A DNA stretch of 43,336 nt from Nocardia acidivorans NBRC 108247 (GCF_001625085.1 NZ_BDAW01000084.1:1-43336), one strand, 5' to 3'. Positions 1 through 8,496 are shown, counted from the stretch's first letter. Translations and numbers: made by a program. The notes: a model not told the origin generated them from the letters alone.

Positions 1-83
1 ACCAGGTCGGCTCGGTAGTTGTCATCACCGAAGGGCTGAAGATTGTTGGCTACTTCCACGTCGATGAACTGATCGAGGACTAA
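1..83 (+). CDS. 3' end of an unknown gene (truncated by window edge)
   Basis: An open frame entering from the left edge (frame 3) gives 26 residues ending VGYFHVDELIED and stops with TAA at 81-83. The next gene starts 4 bases later, so the two are probably co-transcribed. Too little is present to name a family. Confidence 0.5.
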   Translation, partial: QVGSVVVITEGLKIVGYFHVDELIED

Positions 84-87
84 CACC

Positions 88-336
88 ATGACTGGCAATA
101 TCTTCCAGGGGCGACAGATACAGATACTCGATGTCGACGATCTCAGTGTGGATCAGCGAGCCTTCGAGTTCACTGACCCGGCCATACCCGCGCCCGGCTC
201 CCACTTCGCCGTTGTAGTCCCAGACGACGGAACATGGAACGATGCGGTGGTGCGCATCAGCCCGGCAGTAAATGAGGTTCCTGTCGATCTGCTGCTATGG
301 GCGATCGCAAAGGCCAAAGAGGGCACCCGGTTGTAG
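88..336 (+). CDS. Small acidic protein of unknown function
   Basis: The gene encodes 82 residues and starts with ATG 4 bases after the stop of the preceding partial gene, which suggests translational coupling. The protein is acidic in its first half (DVDDLSVDQ) and ends in an amphipathic helix (LLLWAIAKAKEG). It has no signal peptide, membrane segment or cysteine motif. I do not recognise a family. The tight coupling suggests that it works with the product of the upstream gene, but this is inference. Confidence 0.6.
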   Translation: MTGNIFQGRQIQILDVDDLSVDQRAFEFTDPAIPAPGSHFAVVVPDDGTWNDAVVRISPAVNEVPVDLLLWAIAKAKEGTRL

Positions 337-629
337 CGGACTATCAGAGGTCCTGATTACCTCGCTGATCCCAGGGACCACCTGTTGCCAGGCCAGACCG
401 CAATGACGCTGAGGGCGATGGGCTATTTTCGGCCTGTCCGCTCTTCGGCATTATGGTGCGTCGCCCCTGGCCGAACGAGGCTCTGCCCGTTGATTTTCCA
501 CAGGCCCGCGCTGGTGCTTTGAACCGCGCGGGAAGCGGCAGGAGAGGATGGTCGTGCATCGGAGGTTGCCGAGAATCTGCCGTGTTCGGGGCTTGAGTCT
601 CCATCAGGGGGAGACAGGAGGGTTGGGGC

Positions 630-1583
630 ATGGACGACGACACGCTCTTCACGATCGGGGCTTTGGCCGAGCGGACCGGGTTGACGGTCAAGACGATTCG
701 GTTCTACTCCGACAAGGGGATCGTGCCGCCGACCACTCACAGCCCGACCGGCTACCGGCTCTACAACGCTGATGCCGCCGCACGCCTGGAACTGGTACGC
801 ACACTGCGCGAGCTGGGGATCGATCTGCCGACCGTGTCCCGGGTCCTGGCGCAGGAGACCTCTGTGGCCGCTGTTGCCGCGGCACATGCCGATGCTCTCG
901 AGGTACAGATCCGGATCCTTCGCATGCGGCGAGCGGTGTTGCGAGCAGTAGCCGAGCGGGGTTCCCAGAGAGAGGAAATGGAACTCATGCACAACCTGAT
1001 GCGCCTGTCCCAGGCCGAGCGACAGCGGCTGATCAACGACTTCGTCGACGCGGCCTACAGCGGTGTCGACGCGAACCCGGCCATGGTGGAGCTGGTCCGC
1101 ACCAGCATGCCCGAACTCCCCGACGACCCGAGTACCGCTCAGCTCACAGCATGGATGGACCTTGTGGAGTTGGTGCAGGACACCGACTTTCGTGCCGCGG
1201 TCCGAGCCATGGCCGAGTATCAGGCTCGCGAACGCGCCAACGGCGACACCACCGGACTGCACCACGACCTGACCGAAGCAGTCCGCACCGAGGTCGGCGC
1301 GGCGCTCGCGGACGGACTGAATGCCGACTCGCTGGAGGCCGCCCGGGTGGTCGATGCCCTCACCGCCCGCTACGCCGAGACCTTCGGCAAGCCCGACGAC
1401 GCGCTCCTGCGGCGCTGGATCCTGGAACGGCTCGAGGTCGCCAACGACCCACGTGTGGAGCGCTACTGGCGGCTGGTGTCCGCCATCAACGGCTGGCCCG
1501 AACTGCCCGACATGGCCCCGGTGTTCACGTGGCTCGCCACCGCCCTGCGCGCCCACCCGGGCGTGGACGCAGGACCCATGTAA
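630..1583 (+). CDS. MerR-family transcriptional regulator
   Basis: This is a 317-residue protein. Residues 8-40 are a MerR-type winged HTH (FTIGALAERTGLTVKTIRFY), followed by the wing and the usual GYRLYN and L..LR.LGI.L segments to about residue 75. A long helical region near 80-125 would be the dimerisation coiled coil. The C-terminal 190 residues are helical and carry no Cys cluster, so this is not a metal-sensing MerR; a small-molecule or TipA-like role is possible but unproven. The ATG at 630 follows a purine-rich ribosome-binding region (GACAGGAGGG). It stands alone, with no adjacent target gene on the same strand. Confidence 0.85.
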   Translation: MDDDTLFTIGALAERTGLTVKTIRFYSDKGIVPPTTHSPTGYRLYNADAAARLELVRTLRELGIDLPTVSRVLAQETSVAAVAAAHADALEVQIRILRMRRAVLRAVAERGSQREEMELMHNLMRLSQAERQRLINDFVDAAYSGVDANPAMVELVRTSMPELPDDPSTAQLTAWMDLVELVQDTDFRAAVRAMAEYQARERANGDTTGLHHDLTEAVRTEVGAALADGLNADSLEAARVVDALTARYAETFGKPDDALLRRWILERLEVANDPRVERYWRLVSAINGWPELPDMAPVFTWLATALRAHPGVDAGPM

Positions 1584-2055
1584 CCGCTAGATCTGGCGGG
1601 CCCGTCCGATCTGCGCGCCTGCCAGATCGCAGACATCACCGCGCGGGGAGCCAAGAAGTGAGCTGTCATCGGCAATACAGTGCACTTGAGTTGCTAGAGC
1701 TAGCCCTAATCGGCTTCCGAACGGACGGGCCCGTCAATGGACTCGCCCCTTCAGCGGAACCTATGACCTCGACCGCCGATAGCTCCGCCGCACCACCGGC
1801 ATATCGGCGGAAATCCGCAGCTCACGGCGGATGAGCGTCTGTGTAGATGCCGTGCGTGCCACCCCGGAGATTCGAACCGACAACATCGAGCAATCGTTGA
1901 GCCAGCACCCCAACGAACGCAGTCCTCCCATGCAGTTCCACTGCGTCCAACGGAAAACGACTGGCAGCAATGGGTTTCACGGTGTTGGTCGTGCTACTGG
2001 GCAAGGACATACCGGACGGTTATCAAATCCGTTGCCACAAACCTCGATAAAGATT
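1584..2055. other. Intergenic stretch with a spaced inverted repeat
   Basis: No convincing gene is seen in about 470 bases between the MerR gene and the tRNA terminator. It holds a 12-base inverted repeat, CGGGCCCGTCCG at 1597-1608 and CGGACGGGCCCG at 1722-1733. The arms are too far apart for a simple terminator; they may be the remains of an insertion or a pair of protein-binding sites. Confidence 0.4.
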
Positions 2056-2093
2056 GAGGGCGGTCCTGAAACCTACCGGTCAGGACCGCCCTC
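2056..2093 (-). terminator. Hairpin terminator of the tRNA-fMet gene
   Basis: A perfect 14-bp stem (2056-2069 with 2080-2093) closes a 10-base loop just beyond the 3' end of the minus-strand tRNA. Its position indicates a Rho-independent terminator for the tRNA transcript, although the following T-tract is weak. Confidence 0.7.
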
Positions 2094-2098
2094 ATTTG

Positions 2099-2172
2099 TA
2101 GCGGGGACAGGATTTGAACCTGCGACCTCTGGGTTATGAGCCCAGCGAGCTACCGAGCTGCTCCACCCCGCG
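2099..2172 (-). tRNA. Initiator tRNA-fMet (CAU)
   Basis: A complete 74-base cloverleaf reads leftward. The anticodon loop CTCATAA carries CAU. Three consecutive G-C pairs (GGG/CCC) end the anticodon stem and position 1:72 is an unpaired C:U; both are hallmarks of bacterial initiator tRNA. The T loop is TTCAAAT and the discriminator base is A. CCA is not encoded. A terminator hairpin follows. Its 3' half is repeated exactly at 4071-4115, where it marks an integration scar. Confidence 0.95.
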
Positions 2173-2271
2173 TCGGGTGAGAACGACGTTACCCCGGGGT
2201 GCCCGCAAACTCCAAAACGGGGTGATGCCTGCCTGTCGGAAGGGTTGTGCGGCGGCGATGGGCGCGGCGAG

Positions 2272-3048
2272 CTACGTGCGCTGAGCGGGCAGCGGCTGGG
2301 CGTCGACGACCAGGGCGGTGGCGTTGTCGGTGCCGCCGTTGGCGAGGGCGGTCTCGACCAGGATTTCGGCGGCGTGGCCTGCCGAATCACCCTTGGCCAG
2401 TAGGGATTTGATGGCGACCATATCGAGTTTCTTGCCCACGCCGTCACTGCACAGCAGCAGGCGGCCGGTGCTGGAGCCGGTGGCGGCCCGGCCGATGTCA
2501 TCGGGTTGCACGGTGCGCGCGGAAGTCGTTACCAGATGGGCCATTCCGGGCATCGGCTCGTGTCCGCGCGACCGGAAGTATTCGGCCACGGTGTGATCGA
2601 TGGTGATCCGCTGTAGCGCGCGGCCGTTCCAGCGGTAGGCGCGGCAGTCGCCGACCCAGGCGATATCGGCCGGGCCGTCGGGCCAACCGGCGGCGGGGAC
2701 GACCGCCACCACCAGGACGCTGTCCGCCGCCTCCTCGGGCAGTTCGCGGAGCAATTCCTGTTGTGCCGCAAGGATTCCCGCGTGCGCACCCTGTACGACC
2801 GCCACCCGGGCGGCGGTCCGCGCCACCAGCCGGGCGGCCCGCGCGGCCGCGAGATGATCGCCGACGCCGTCCGCCACCACGAATGCGGTGCGCCCCAGTC
2901 GGGCATCGGTGAAGGTCGCGACGGCATCGGCATTGATGGTGCGGCGGCCGACCCGGCTCGCCGCCGACCCGGCGACCCGTCCCAACCACACCTGTCCGGC
3001 GGACTCCACGGGGTCACCGGCGCCGATCTCGATCGCCTCGCTGTGCAT
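2272..3048 (-). CDS. PP2C-family serine/threonine phosphatase-like protein
   Basis: The protein has 258 residues, a minimal PP2C domain (PPM fold) that would dephosphorylate Ser/Thr phosphoproteins with Mn/Mg ions. Metal-binding and core motifs are in the usual order: NADAVAT near residue 40, VVADGVGDH near 57, WVGDCRAYRW near 135, LLLCSDGVGKKL near 200 and GGTDNATALVV near 240. The metal-ligand aspartates in the DG, GD, SDG and TDN motifs are present. No membrane segment or sensory domain is seen, so it is probably cytosolic. Start ATG is preceded by AGGAGG. It lies between two tRNA-fMet sequences, downstream of the methyltransferase gene on the same strand with a 142-base gap. Confidence 0.85.
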   Translation of the reverse strand: MHSEAIEIGAGDPVESAGQVWLGRVAGSAASRVGRRTINADAVATFTDARLGRTAFVVADGVGDHLAAARAARLVARTAARVAVVQGAHAGILAAQQELLRELPEEAADSVLVVAVVPAAGWPDGPADIAWVGDCRAYRWNGRALQRITIDHTVAEYFRSRGHEPMPGMAHLVTTSARTVQPDDIGRAATGSSTGRLLLCSDGVGKKLDMVAIKSLLAKGDSAGHAAEILVETALANGGTDNATALVVDAQPLPAQRT

Positions 3049-3190
3049 GGCCCCTCCTGGGACTCGGCCTCACGGGTGCTGTGGCCCAGCACTCCCCCAT
3101 TCAACGACCGAAACCCGTGTGCTGCTCCCGATTTGCCTGTGCGATTGCTGTGGAATCCACCATAAGCCGAGATCAGACCGTTATCGCCGA

Positions 3191-3958
3191 TCAGCTCGGA
3201 GTCTGCGCCACCGCGAAGATCCGTCGGAACGGCACCCAGGTGGTGCCATCGGATTGCTCTGGATACGCCTCGCGCAGCAGGGGCGCCAATTCCGCGCGGA
3301 AGTCCGACCAGTCGGCATCGTCGAGGACATCGCGCACGGGGGTCAACGCGGTCCCGGTCACCCACTCCAGCACCGGATCCGGACCGGTCAAACGCTGCAA
3401 ATAGGTTGTCTCCCAAGCATCTACGACGCATCCGGCCGCGGTCAGCAATTGGGCGTACCCCGCCGGATCGAGCACCGCGCGCGGCTCCAGCAGTCCGGCC
3501 GGGGCCAGCGGCCCCCGCCACCGACCCGACCCCGCGAGCGTGCGGATCGCCCGATGCGACGGCGCGTCGAAGTTCCCGGGCACCTGGAAGGCGAGCCATG
3601 CGCCCGCGGGCAACGCACCGGCCCAGGCGGCCAGCAACTCTCGATGCTCGGGCACCCACTGCAGCACCGCGTTGGAGACCACCACATCGGTATCCGGGCT
3701 CGGCCGCCACTCCCGCACATCCAGCTGCCGCGCGTCGATTCCGCGCGCCCGGGCCGCCGCCACCATCTCCGGGGAGGAATCGCTCGCCTCCAGCGCCGCC
3801 CGGGGCCACCGCTGCCCCAGTGTCAATGTCAGATTCCCGGGCCCACAACCCAGATCCACCACGCGGCGCGGCTTATCGGCGTACACGCGCTGCACCAGAT
3901 CGAAGAACGGTCGCGCCCGATGATCATCGAAGGCCAGATACTGCCGCGGATCCCACAT
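3191..3958 (-). CDS. tam: Trans-aconitate 2-methyltransferase-like SAM methyltransferase
   Basis: The protein has 255 residues and the Tam family layout: N-terminal MWDPRQYLAF..HRARPF, SAM motif I VVDLGCGPGN near residue 35, an acidic strand end EASDSSPEM near 57, and D-rich motif with VVSNAVLQWVPEH near 95. Tam methylates trans-aconitate, an inhibitory by-product of the citric acid cycle, using SAM in the cytosol. I chose the ATG at 3958 because GGGAGGAG lies 5-6 bases upstream and homologues begin at this point; an ATG 21 bases earlier is possible. The strong hairpin at 4027-4067 lies upstream and isolates it from the tRNA fragment. Confidence 0.8.
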   Translation of the reverse strand: MWDPRQYLAFDDHRARPFFDLVQRVYADKPRRVVDLGCGPGNLTLTLGQRWPRAALEASDSSPEMVAAARARGIDARQLDVREWRPSPDTDVVVSNAVLQWVPEHRELLAAWAGALPAGAWLAFQVPGNFDAPSHRAIRTLAGSGRWRGPLAPAGLLEPRAVLDPAGYAQLLTAAGCVVDAWETTYLQRLTGPDPVLEWVTGTALTPVRDVLDDADWSDFRAELAPLLREAYPEQSDGTTWVPFRRIFAVAQTPS

Positions 3959-4026
3959 GCCGCTCCTCCCGGACATCAACCGTGCCGATGCACTTCACCG
4001 GTACGGCAACACTTCGGCCAGAGAGA

Positions 4027-4067
4027 CGACAAAGGCCCTCGAAGAAGATCTTCGAGGGCCTTTGTCG
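4027..4067 (-). terminator. Strong hairpin terminator beside the tRNA fragment
   Basis: A perfect 18-bp stem (4027-4044 with 4050-4067) with a 5-base loop. It sits immediately beyond the 3' end of the tRNA-fMet fragment, at the same relative place as the hairpin after the intact tRNA. It therefore looks like the original terminator of a second tRNA-fMet gene. Confidence 0.75.
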
Positions 4068-4070
4068 CTA

Positions 4071-4115
4071 GTAGCGGGGACAGGATTTGAACCTGCGACC
4101 TCTGGGTTATGAGCC
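4071..4115 (-). repeat. tRNA-fMet 3'-half fragment, putative attachment-site scar
   Basis: These 45 bases are identical to 2098-2142, covering part of the anticodon stem-loop through the 3' end of tRNA-fMet. The match stops abruptly inside the anticodon stem at 4116. Tyrosine integrases often cross over in tRNA anticodon or T loops and leave the displaced 3' half at one end of the element. The orientation puts host DNA on the left and the element on the right. Confidence 0.75.
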
Positions 4116-4516
4116 AACACGACGCCATCCAGAACATTCCCGACCGCTCCAACACGTCCCGTCTGCACAGGTCAGAGAGTTTTCAACCGTCCGCCTTGTC
4201 CGGCTGATCCCACACCGTCCGTCAGGTCCCGCACTGTCGTGATGCCAAATTTGATGCCAAATCGACCCATTTGACCAGCAATTTCGACCGTCGGTGCAGT
4301 TCATTAGTGAATGCCCACACGTCCGGTGGTGACCGGCATAGATGAGGCATCCCGTCTCCGGCTAGCGCCCTACCGAACATGACGCACCAACCTCCACATA
4401 AACCCAGAACCGCATCCGTTCAACAGGCCACAGACCCACAACCGGCCGGAATCGCGCCCTGAGGAACGGCCCGATCGGATACATGGGTGAACCCCGGCGT
4501 CGTTCATCGATGAATC
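4116..4516. other. Non-coding element end with short direct repeats
   Basis: No convincing gene is present in these 400 bases. TGATGCCAAAT occurs twice in tandem at 4240-4250 and 4252-4262, about 125 bases from the proposed crossover. Short direct repeats at this distance from a core site resemble integrase arm-binding sites, but no integrase gene lies next to them. The rest shows nothing I can name. Confidence 0.4.
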
Positions 4517-4780
4517 GTGACGATGGTCGAGACAGTCATGAAGCCGTATCAGCGAAATCTGACGCCAGACGACCGCTTGGCAGATGGCGCGTTCATCCGA
4601 GCTGAACGACCTTGTAAGCGGCTAGTAAGAGACTGGTGTCAGGATCAGATCCCATCCCATGTTGAGCACTCTCCAAGTATTGACCCAATTGACTGGGAAT
4701 GGCCCGAAACCCGCAAGTTGCGAGCCATTCGCCTCAAGATAGTCAGTATTGCTTATGCAACCGCGCGGCGCCTGGGATGA
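4517..4780 (+). CDS. Doubtful small gene, unknown
   Basis: An 87-residue open frame, basic toward the C terminus (ETRKLRAIRLKIVSIAYATARRLG), in DNA of clearly lower GC than the neighbouring conserved genes. It has no clear ribosome-binding site and no recognisable domain. It converges on the putative immunity gene at 4802. It may be real foreign DNA or a chance frame. Confidence 0.25.
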   Translation: MTMVETVMKPYQRNLTPDDRLADGAFIRAERPCKRLVRDWCQDQIPSHVEHSPSIDPIDWEWPETRKLRAIRLKIVSIAYATARRLG

Positions 4781-4801
4781 AATGCATCGCCAGGGAGCGG
4801 C

Positions 4802-5200
4802 TTATGATACTTCCTTGCCCGGAGGGAAGCACCATTGAGGTTCACCGACTGCACCGAAGGTTCCGTCTTCTCCCACAGCAATGGCGGTCATCCTCCCATC
4901 AGATGTGACAAGCCACGCGAGTACCTCCTCAACCGGGGCGGGATCCTCCCCCCAGGGAAGTGTGCGGACACGCCAACCGGCCCCAGGTAAGGCGGCGACC
5001 ACACGACCTGTCCGTTCGAGATGCGAGAAGTCCGGATAGTCTGTTACCAGGCGACGAACTCCCTGCTCGGCATCTACGATCAGGGCTGTTCCGGTGACTG
5101 GGTCCCAGCCATCGACGTCCCTTTGGCGAGCTATGACAGCCTCAGATCCACTGAAGTAGGCCATCCAGCCAGTGGTATTGAAGTCCCGAATATCCGACAT
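4802..5200 (-). CDS. Putative immunity protein for the RHS toxin
   Basis: The 132-residue protein is acidic and cytosolic in appearance: no signal peptide, several Trp residues, and a pattern of short strands (TALIVDAEQGVRRLV, MTAIAVGEDGTFGAV). Its gene lies directly downstream of the RHS toxin reading frame on the same strand, 172 bases after it. That is where the cognate immunity gene of a polymorphic toxin normally sits. Such proteins bind and block the toxin domain in the producing cell. ATG is preceded by AGGAGAG. I do not recognise the family; function is inferred from position and character only. Confidence 0.55.
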   Translation of the reverse strand: MSDIRDFNTTGWMAYFSGSEAVIARQRDVDGWDPVTGTALIVDAEQGVRRLVTDYPDFSHLERTGRVVAALPGAGWRVRTLPWGEDPAPVEEVLAWLVTSDGRMTAIAVGEDGTFGAVGEPQWCFPPGKEVS

Positions 5201-5372
5201 GCCGAACTGCTCTCCTGATCTGCTGCGCTACGGCTGACGCCGCTTCTTTGTTCCGATACTCGTTGAGTTCCGGCTGGCAAACTCCGATCCTCGGAGTATC
5301 CGAATACTAGCCAGCCGAGAACTTTCGATCAACCGCCGCGTCGGCTGTCGCAAAACGCATTAGAAATGCCAT

Positions 5373-7205
5373 CTAGATGGGATGTGCCGTAACAAGCTTG
5401 CCCTCCTTATCTATTACAACCTTAATTCCATTGCGCGGCTTGTTGGGAACCTTTGTATTTCCCGGGCCTTCTCTGCCGATTCGCTCACCGAAATCGTAGT
5501 CGAACTCGCGGCGATCGTCAGTTCTGGATCTCTCAAATCCTTTTTCGATAGCCTTCGCAATTCTATCCTTGATTGTCTTCTCGCTACCTTCAAAGATTCC
5601 CTTCGTAGGATCTGCCGGTTTCCCATTCAGCTCGGTGTGGTCGTCCTTGACGTGCTGCCAGTCGCCCTTTGCTACCGCGTCTTTGCCGTTCGGCCTGCCC
5701 TTCGAGGTGGGACTGTCAGCGGCGAGCGCTAAAGCTAGTGCACCCAGCCCGATACCGATAGCTAGACCGGTTCCGGCACCGCTGGCAGCCAAGGCGGCTA
5801 GCGCTGCGAGCTCCGCGGCCGTCAAGGCCTCATCATTCGTACCCGCCAAGTCAAGGTTGTTGACAGGGTCGCCAGACACGTAGTCGTAGGCATTGGCAGA
5901 TCCGCCGGGAATTGGATCGACTTGCAGGAACCGACCGAGAATCGGCAGATACGTGCGCACTCCCATCTCGATCGATTGGATACCAGCGACATGTTCAACG
6001 GGGCGTTGATATTCACCAAGATATCCGTAATCCATGCCGCCCTGAGCCGTCGCCGCTATCGGGATATCGCCAAACGCGCCGGTCAAGGGGTTGATGTTCT
6101 GACCGTAAGGGTCGTAGAGGTATATCTGTGCGGATCTGGTGCCTGCGCCATCAGCGGTGAATAGGATGTCGCCGTGCAAATTCGGATACGACCAATTCGT
6201 CGATTGTGACTGCCCATATTTCTTTGTCAGCAGCACCCCGCCGGGCAGCTTTACGACGCGCTGTACCATTGCGCCGTTCGCGTCGAGAATTACATCTGCG
6301 CTATCGGATGCGGAACCATATCCGTAGCGAGTGCTGGTGTTGTCTGCTTGTTGGGCCGCCCCTGTCACGGTGCGGGCAATTAGTCGGTTGGCAGAATCAA
6401 ATTTGTACGCGACCTGGGTTCCCGCAGAGGTTTTGGTGGAGATATGTCGATTGGTGGCGTCATAACCGAGTTGATCGCCTCCAACCTGGGTCGCGGAGCC
6501 GTGGTTGTCATAAGCGAACGAGAGCGCGGTTGCGCCACTGGTCGACAGCAAACGGTCTGCATTGTCGTAGCAATAGGTGGTGTTCGCGGGGGCCCCACCG
6601 TCGAACACATCGGAATACGATGTGCGGTTGGTGTTGTTGCCCGCGCTGACAGCGGGTCCGCATCCGTTCGCACCGTCGAACCGATAGGTCAGCTGGTGAT
6701 GCGGAACGGTTGCGCCTACCAAGCGACCGATGGCGTCGAAGGTATAGGCGTAGGTGGCGACGGTCGTTCCGTCCGCAGTGATCACGTCGTCGGTGATCCT
6801 GTTGTTTCGGGACCGGGTCACTGTGTCCACTACGGTGGACTGCTTGGTCTTCCACGTCAACGCAGTCGGAACACCTGCACTGTTGCGACCCAACGCGTCG
6901 AGTCGAGAACCGTTGGCGTAGGCCACGCTGGCCAGTTCACCTGCATTGGTATAGCCAGGAGTAGCAACCGAGTTTCCGTCGAGACCGATAGACGTCAGCT
7001 GCGATGCATCATCCCAGCTATATGTGATCACGCTGGCAATACCCTTAACGGTGGTCGTACTCTTTGTCAGTCGCCCAGCAGGATCAAAGTTATTGTCGGA
7101 CACCACTCCTGAGACGTCGGTGTATTTCACCACTTGCCCAAGCAAGTCGACCACAGTACTGATTGCCCCAGAGGCGTCGTGAGGTTCCCCCCGGATAGTG
7201 GACAC
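5373..7205 (-). CDS. RHS-repeat polymorphic toxin, 5'-truncated by an IS
   Basis: The frame encodes 610 residues, of which about the first eight come from the IS end. It carries YD/RHS repeats (YSWDDASQL, YTFDAIGRL, YDATNRH) to about residue 380. The conserved RHS core end follows near 420-450 (GRFLQVDP, SANAYDYVSGDPVNNLDLAG), then a hydrophobic Ala/Gly-rich stretch near 455-490, and a charged toxin-like C terminus of about 110 residues. That tail has WQHVKDDH and ends GIKVVIDKEGKLVTAHPI. The final strand pair resembles EndoU/BECR-type RNase toxins, but this is a weak call. RHS shells encapsulate such toxins for delivery to competitors. The N-terminal secretion part is missing; the sequence across the IS does not resume an RHS frame. 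Confidence 0.8.
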   Translation of the reverse strand: MSTIRGEPHDASGAISTVVDLLGQVVKYTDVSGVVSDNNFDPAGRLTKSTTTVKGIASVITYSWDDASQLTSIGLDGNSVATPGYTNAGELASVAYANGSRLDALGRNSAGVPTALTWKTKQSTVVDTVTRSRNNRITDDVITADGTTVATYAYTFDAIGRLVGATVPHHQLTYRFDGANGCGPAVSAGNNTNRTSYSDVFDGGAPANTTYCYDNADRLLSTSGATALSFAYDNHGSATQVGGDQLGYDATNRHISTKTSAGTQVAYKFDSANRLIARTVTGAAQQADNTSTRYGYGSASDSADVILDANGAMVQRVVKLPGGVLLTKKYGQSQSTNWSYPNLHGDILFTADGAGTRSAQIYLYDPYGQNINPLTGAFGDIPIAATAQGGMDYGYLGEYQRPVEHVAGIQSIEMGVRTYLPILGRFLQVDPIPGGSANAYDYVSGDPVNNLDLAGTNDEALTAAELAALAALAASGAGTGLAIGIGLGALALALAADSPTSKGRPNGKDAVAKGDWQHVKDDHTELNGKPADPTKGIFEGSEKTIKDRIAKAIEKGFERSRTDDRREFDYDFGERIGREGPGNTKVPNKPRNGIKVVIDKEGKLVTAHPI

Positions 7206-7246
7206 CGATTTGGCAGGACCAGTGGTTCTGCTGGAAGGATGTCCAT

Positions 7247-7570
7247 ATGCCTCCTCGCAAGCGTCGGTCGTTCACGGCCGAGTACAAAGTCGAGGCTGCG
7301 CATCGGGTGATCGATTCCGATCGCACGATCACCGAAGTCGCGCGCGAGCTGGGCCTGAACGAGGGCCTGCTGAGCAATTGGGTCAAGGACGAGCGGCGCA
7401 GGATCACCGCCGCCGAGGTCCATGACGAGAAGCCTCTCGATGCGGCCGAGCGAGCCGAATTGTTGCGGCTGCGAAGGCAAGTCGGCGAGTTGGAGAAAGA
7501 CAACGCTTTCCTGGTAAAAGCTTCGGCGTACTTTGCCGCGATGCAGAAGAACCGGCCCGGTTCGATCTGA
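7247..7570 (+). CDS. IS3-family transposase OrfA
   Basis: The protein has 107 residues: an HTH_Tnp_1-type domain at about 8-55 (RRSFTAEYKVEAAHRVIDS, then VARELGLNEGLLSNWVKDE) binds the IS ends, and a leucine-rich coiled coil at 65-95 (ELLRLRRQVGELEKDNAFL) serves oligomerisation. The stop codon overlaps the orfB start as TGATG. The orfB frame stays open upstream across an AAAAG run near 7516-7520, so a -1 frameshift giving an OrfAB fusion is possible, as is usual for IS3 elements. Confidence 0.92.
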   Translation: MPPRKRRSFTAEYKVEAAHRVIDSDRTITEVARELGLNEGLLSNWVKDERRRITAAEVHDEKPLDAAERAELLRLRRQVGELEKDNAFLVKASAYFAAMQKNRPGSI

Positions 7571-8496
7571 TGGCCAAGTACGCCGGCCCCGACGACGTCG
7601 CCGAGACCTCCGGCACTCCCACCCCGCAAGGGCAGCGATTCTCCATCACCCGCATGGCACGACTGCTAACCGTGTCCACGTCCGGATTCTACGAGTGGCG
7701 AAAACGCAGGGCCGCAGACACTTTGACACCACGACAGCAGCGGCGCGCGGACCTGACGGTGAAAATCCTTGCCGTGCACGCCGACTCCGACGGCACCTAC
7801 GGATCACCGCGGATCACCGACGAGCTGCGCGAACACGGCGAGAGGGTCAACTACAAGACCGTCGCGAAGATCATGGCCGAGATTGGCGTCGAGGGCATCA
7901 GCCCGCGCACGTTCAAAGTCCGTACCACCGTGGTGGATCCGGATGCGTCGTTCCCGCCGGACCTGGTCTCACGGGAGTTCGATCAGGGCCGCCCCGATGC
8001 CGTGTGGACCACCGATTTCACGTACCTGACCTGCGGTGAAGGCGATATGTACCTGTGTGCCATCCGGGACGGGCACACACGCCGGGTCCTCGGGCACGCG
8101 GTGGCCGACCATATCGGCGCGGACGTGGTCGAGGCCGCGATCGAGCAGGCTGTGGCGGTACGCGGCGGCCGGGTACGCGGCACGATCCTGCATTCGGACC
8201 GTGGTGGCGAGTTCACTGCCGGTTTGACCGGGAAAGCCTGTGCCCGCCACGGTCTGCGCCGCTCGATGGGCGCTACCGGCATATGCTGGGACAACAGCCC
8301 GTCCGAATCGCTGTGGTCGACATTCAAACACGAGTTCTACTATCGGCACATCTTCGCCAGAAAGACCGAACTCGTTGTCGCAGTTGACAACTGGATCGAC
8401 AGATACAACACTACCCGAAGACACTCAGCGATCGGCGGCATCAGCCCCATCCGCTACGAACAGTCCCTCACGACAGCATCGGCTAACGCCGCGTAA
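7570..8496 (+). CDS. IS3-family transposase OrfB (DDE integrase)
   Basis: The protein has 308 residues and catalyses cutting and joining of the IS ends. An HTH_21-like region (YGSPRITDELR) lies near residue 78. The rve catalytic core follows with Asp in WTTDFTYL near 140, Asp in LHSDRGGEF near 210, and Glu in NSPSESLWSTFK near 245. The C-terminal YNTTRRHSAIGGISPIRYE motif is typical. All three catalytic residues are present, so the protein looks active. ATG overlaps the orfA stop by one base. Confidence 0.95.
   Translation: MAKYAGPDDVAETSGTPTPQGQRFSITRMARLLTVSTSGFYEWRKRRAADTLTPRQQRRADLTVKILAVHADSDGTYGSPRITDELREHGERVNYKTVAKIMAEIGVEGISPRTFKVRTTVVDPDASFPPDLVSREFDQGRPDAVWTTDFTYLTCGEGDMYLCAIRDGHTRRVLGHAVADHIGADVVEAAIEQAVAVRGGRVRGTILHSDRGGEFTAGLTGKACARHGLRRSMGATGICWDNSPSESLWSTFKHEFYYRHIFARKTELVVAVDNWIDRYNTTRRHSAIGGISPIRYEQSLTTASANAA

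Noticed and set aside
1831..2139. Possible gene between the MerR regulator and tRNA
   Set aside because: The frame runs through the terminator and into the tRNA, and ends in the typical artefactual translation of antisense tRNA sequence.
2529..3848. Long minus-strand open frame spanning the PP2C and methyltransferase genes in another frame
   Set aside because: It runs across two clear genes and the gap between them, is Arg/Gly/Pro-rich and has no domain; a product of high GC.
2098..4115. A 2-kb island between the intact tRNA and the tRNA fragment
   Set aside because: The orientation is wrong: the displaced 3' half should lie beyond the 3' end of the intact tRNA, not upstream of its 5' end.
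4107..4304. Minus-strand frame next to the attachment scar as the end of an integrase gene
   Set aside because: Trp/Cys-rich translation without any recombinase motif; position alone is not enough.
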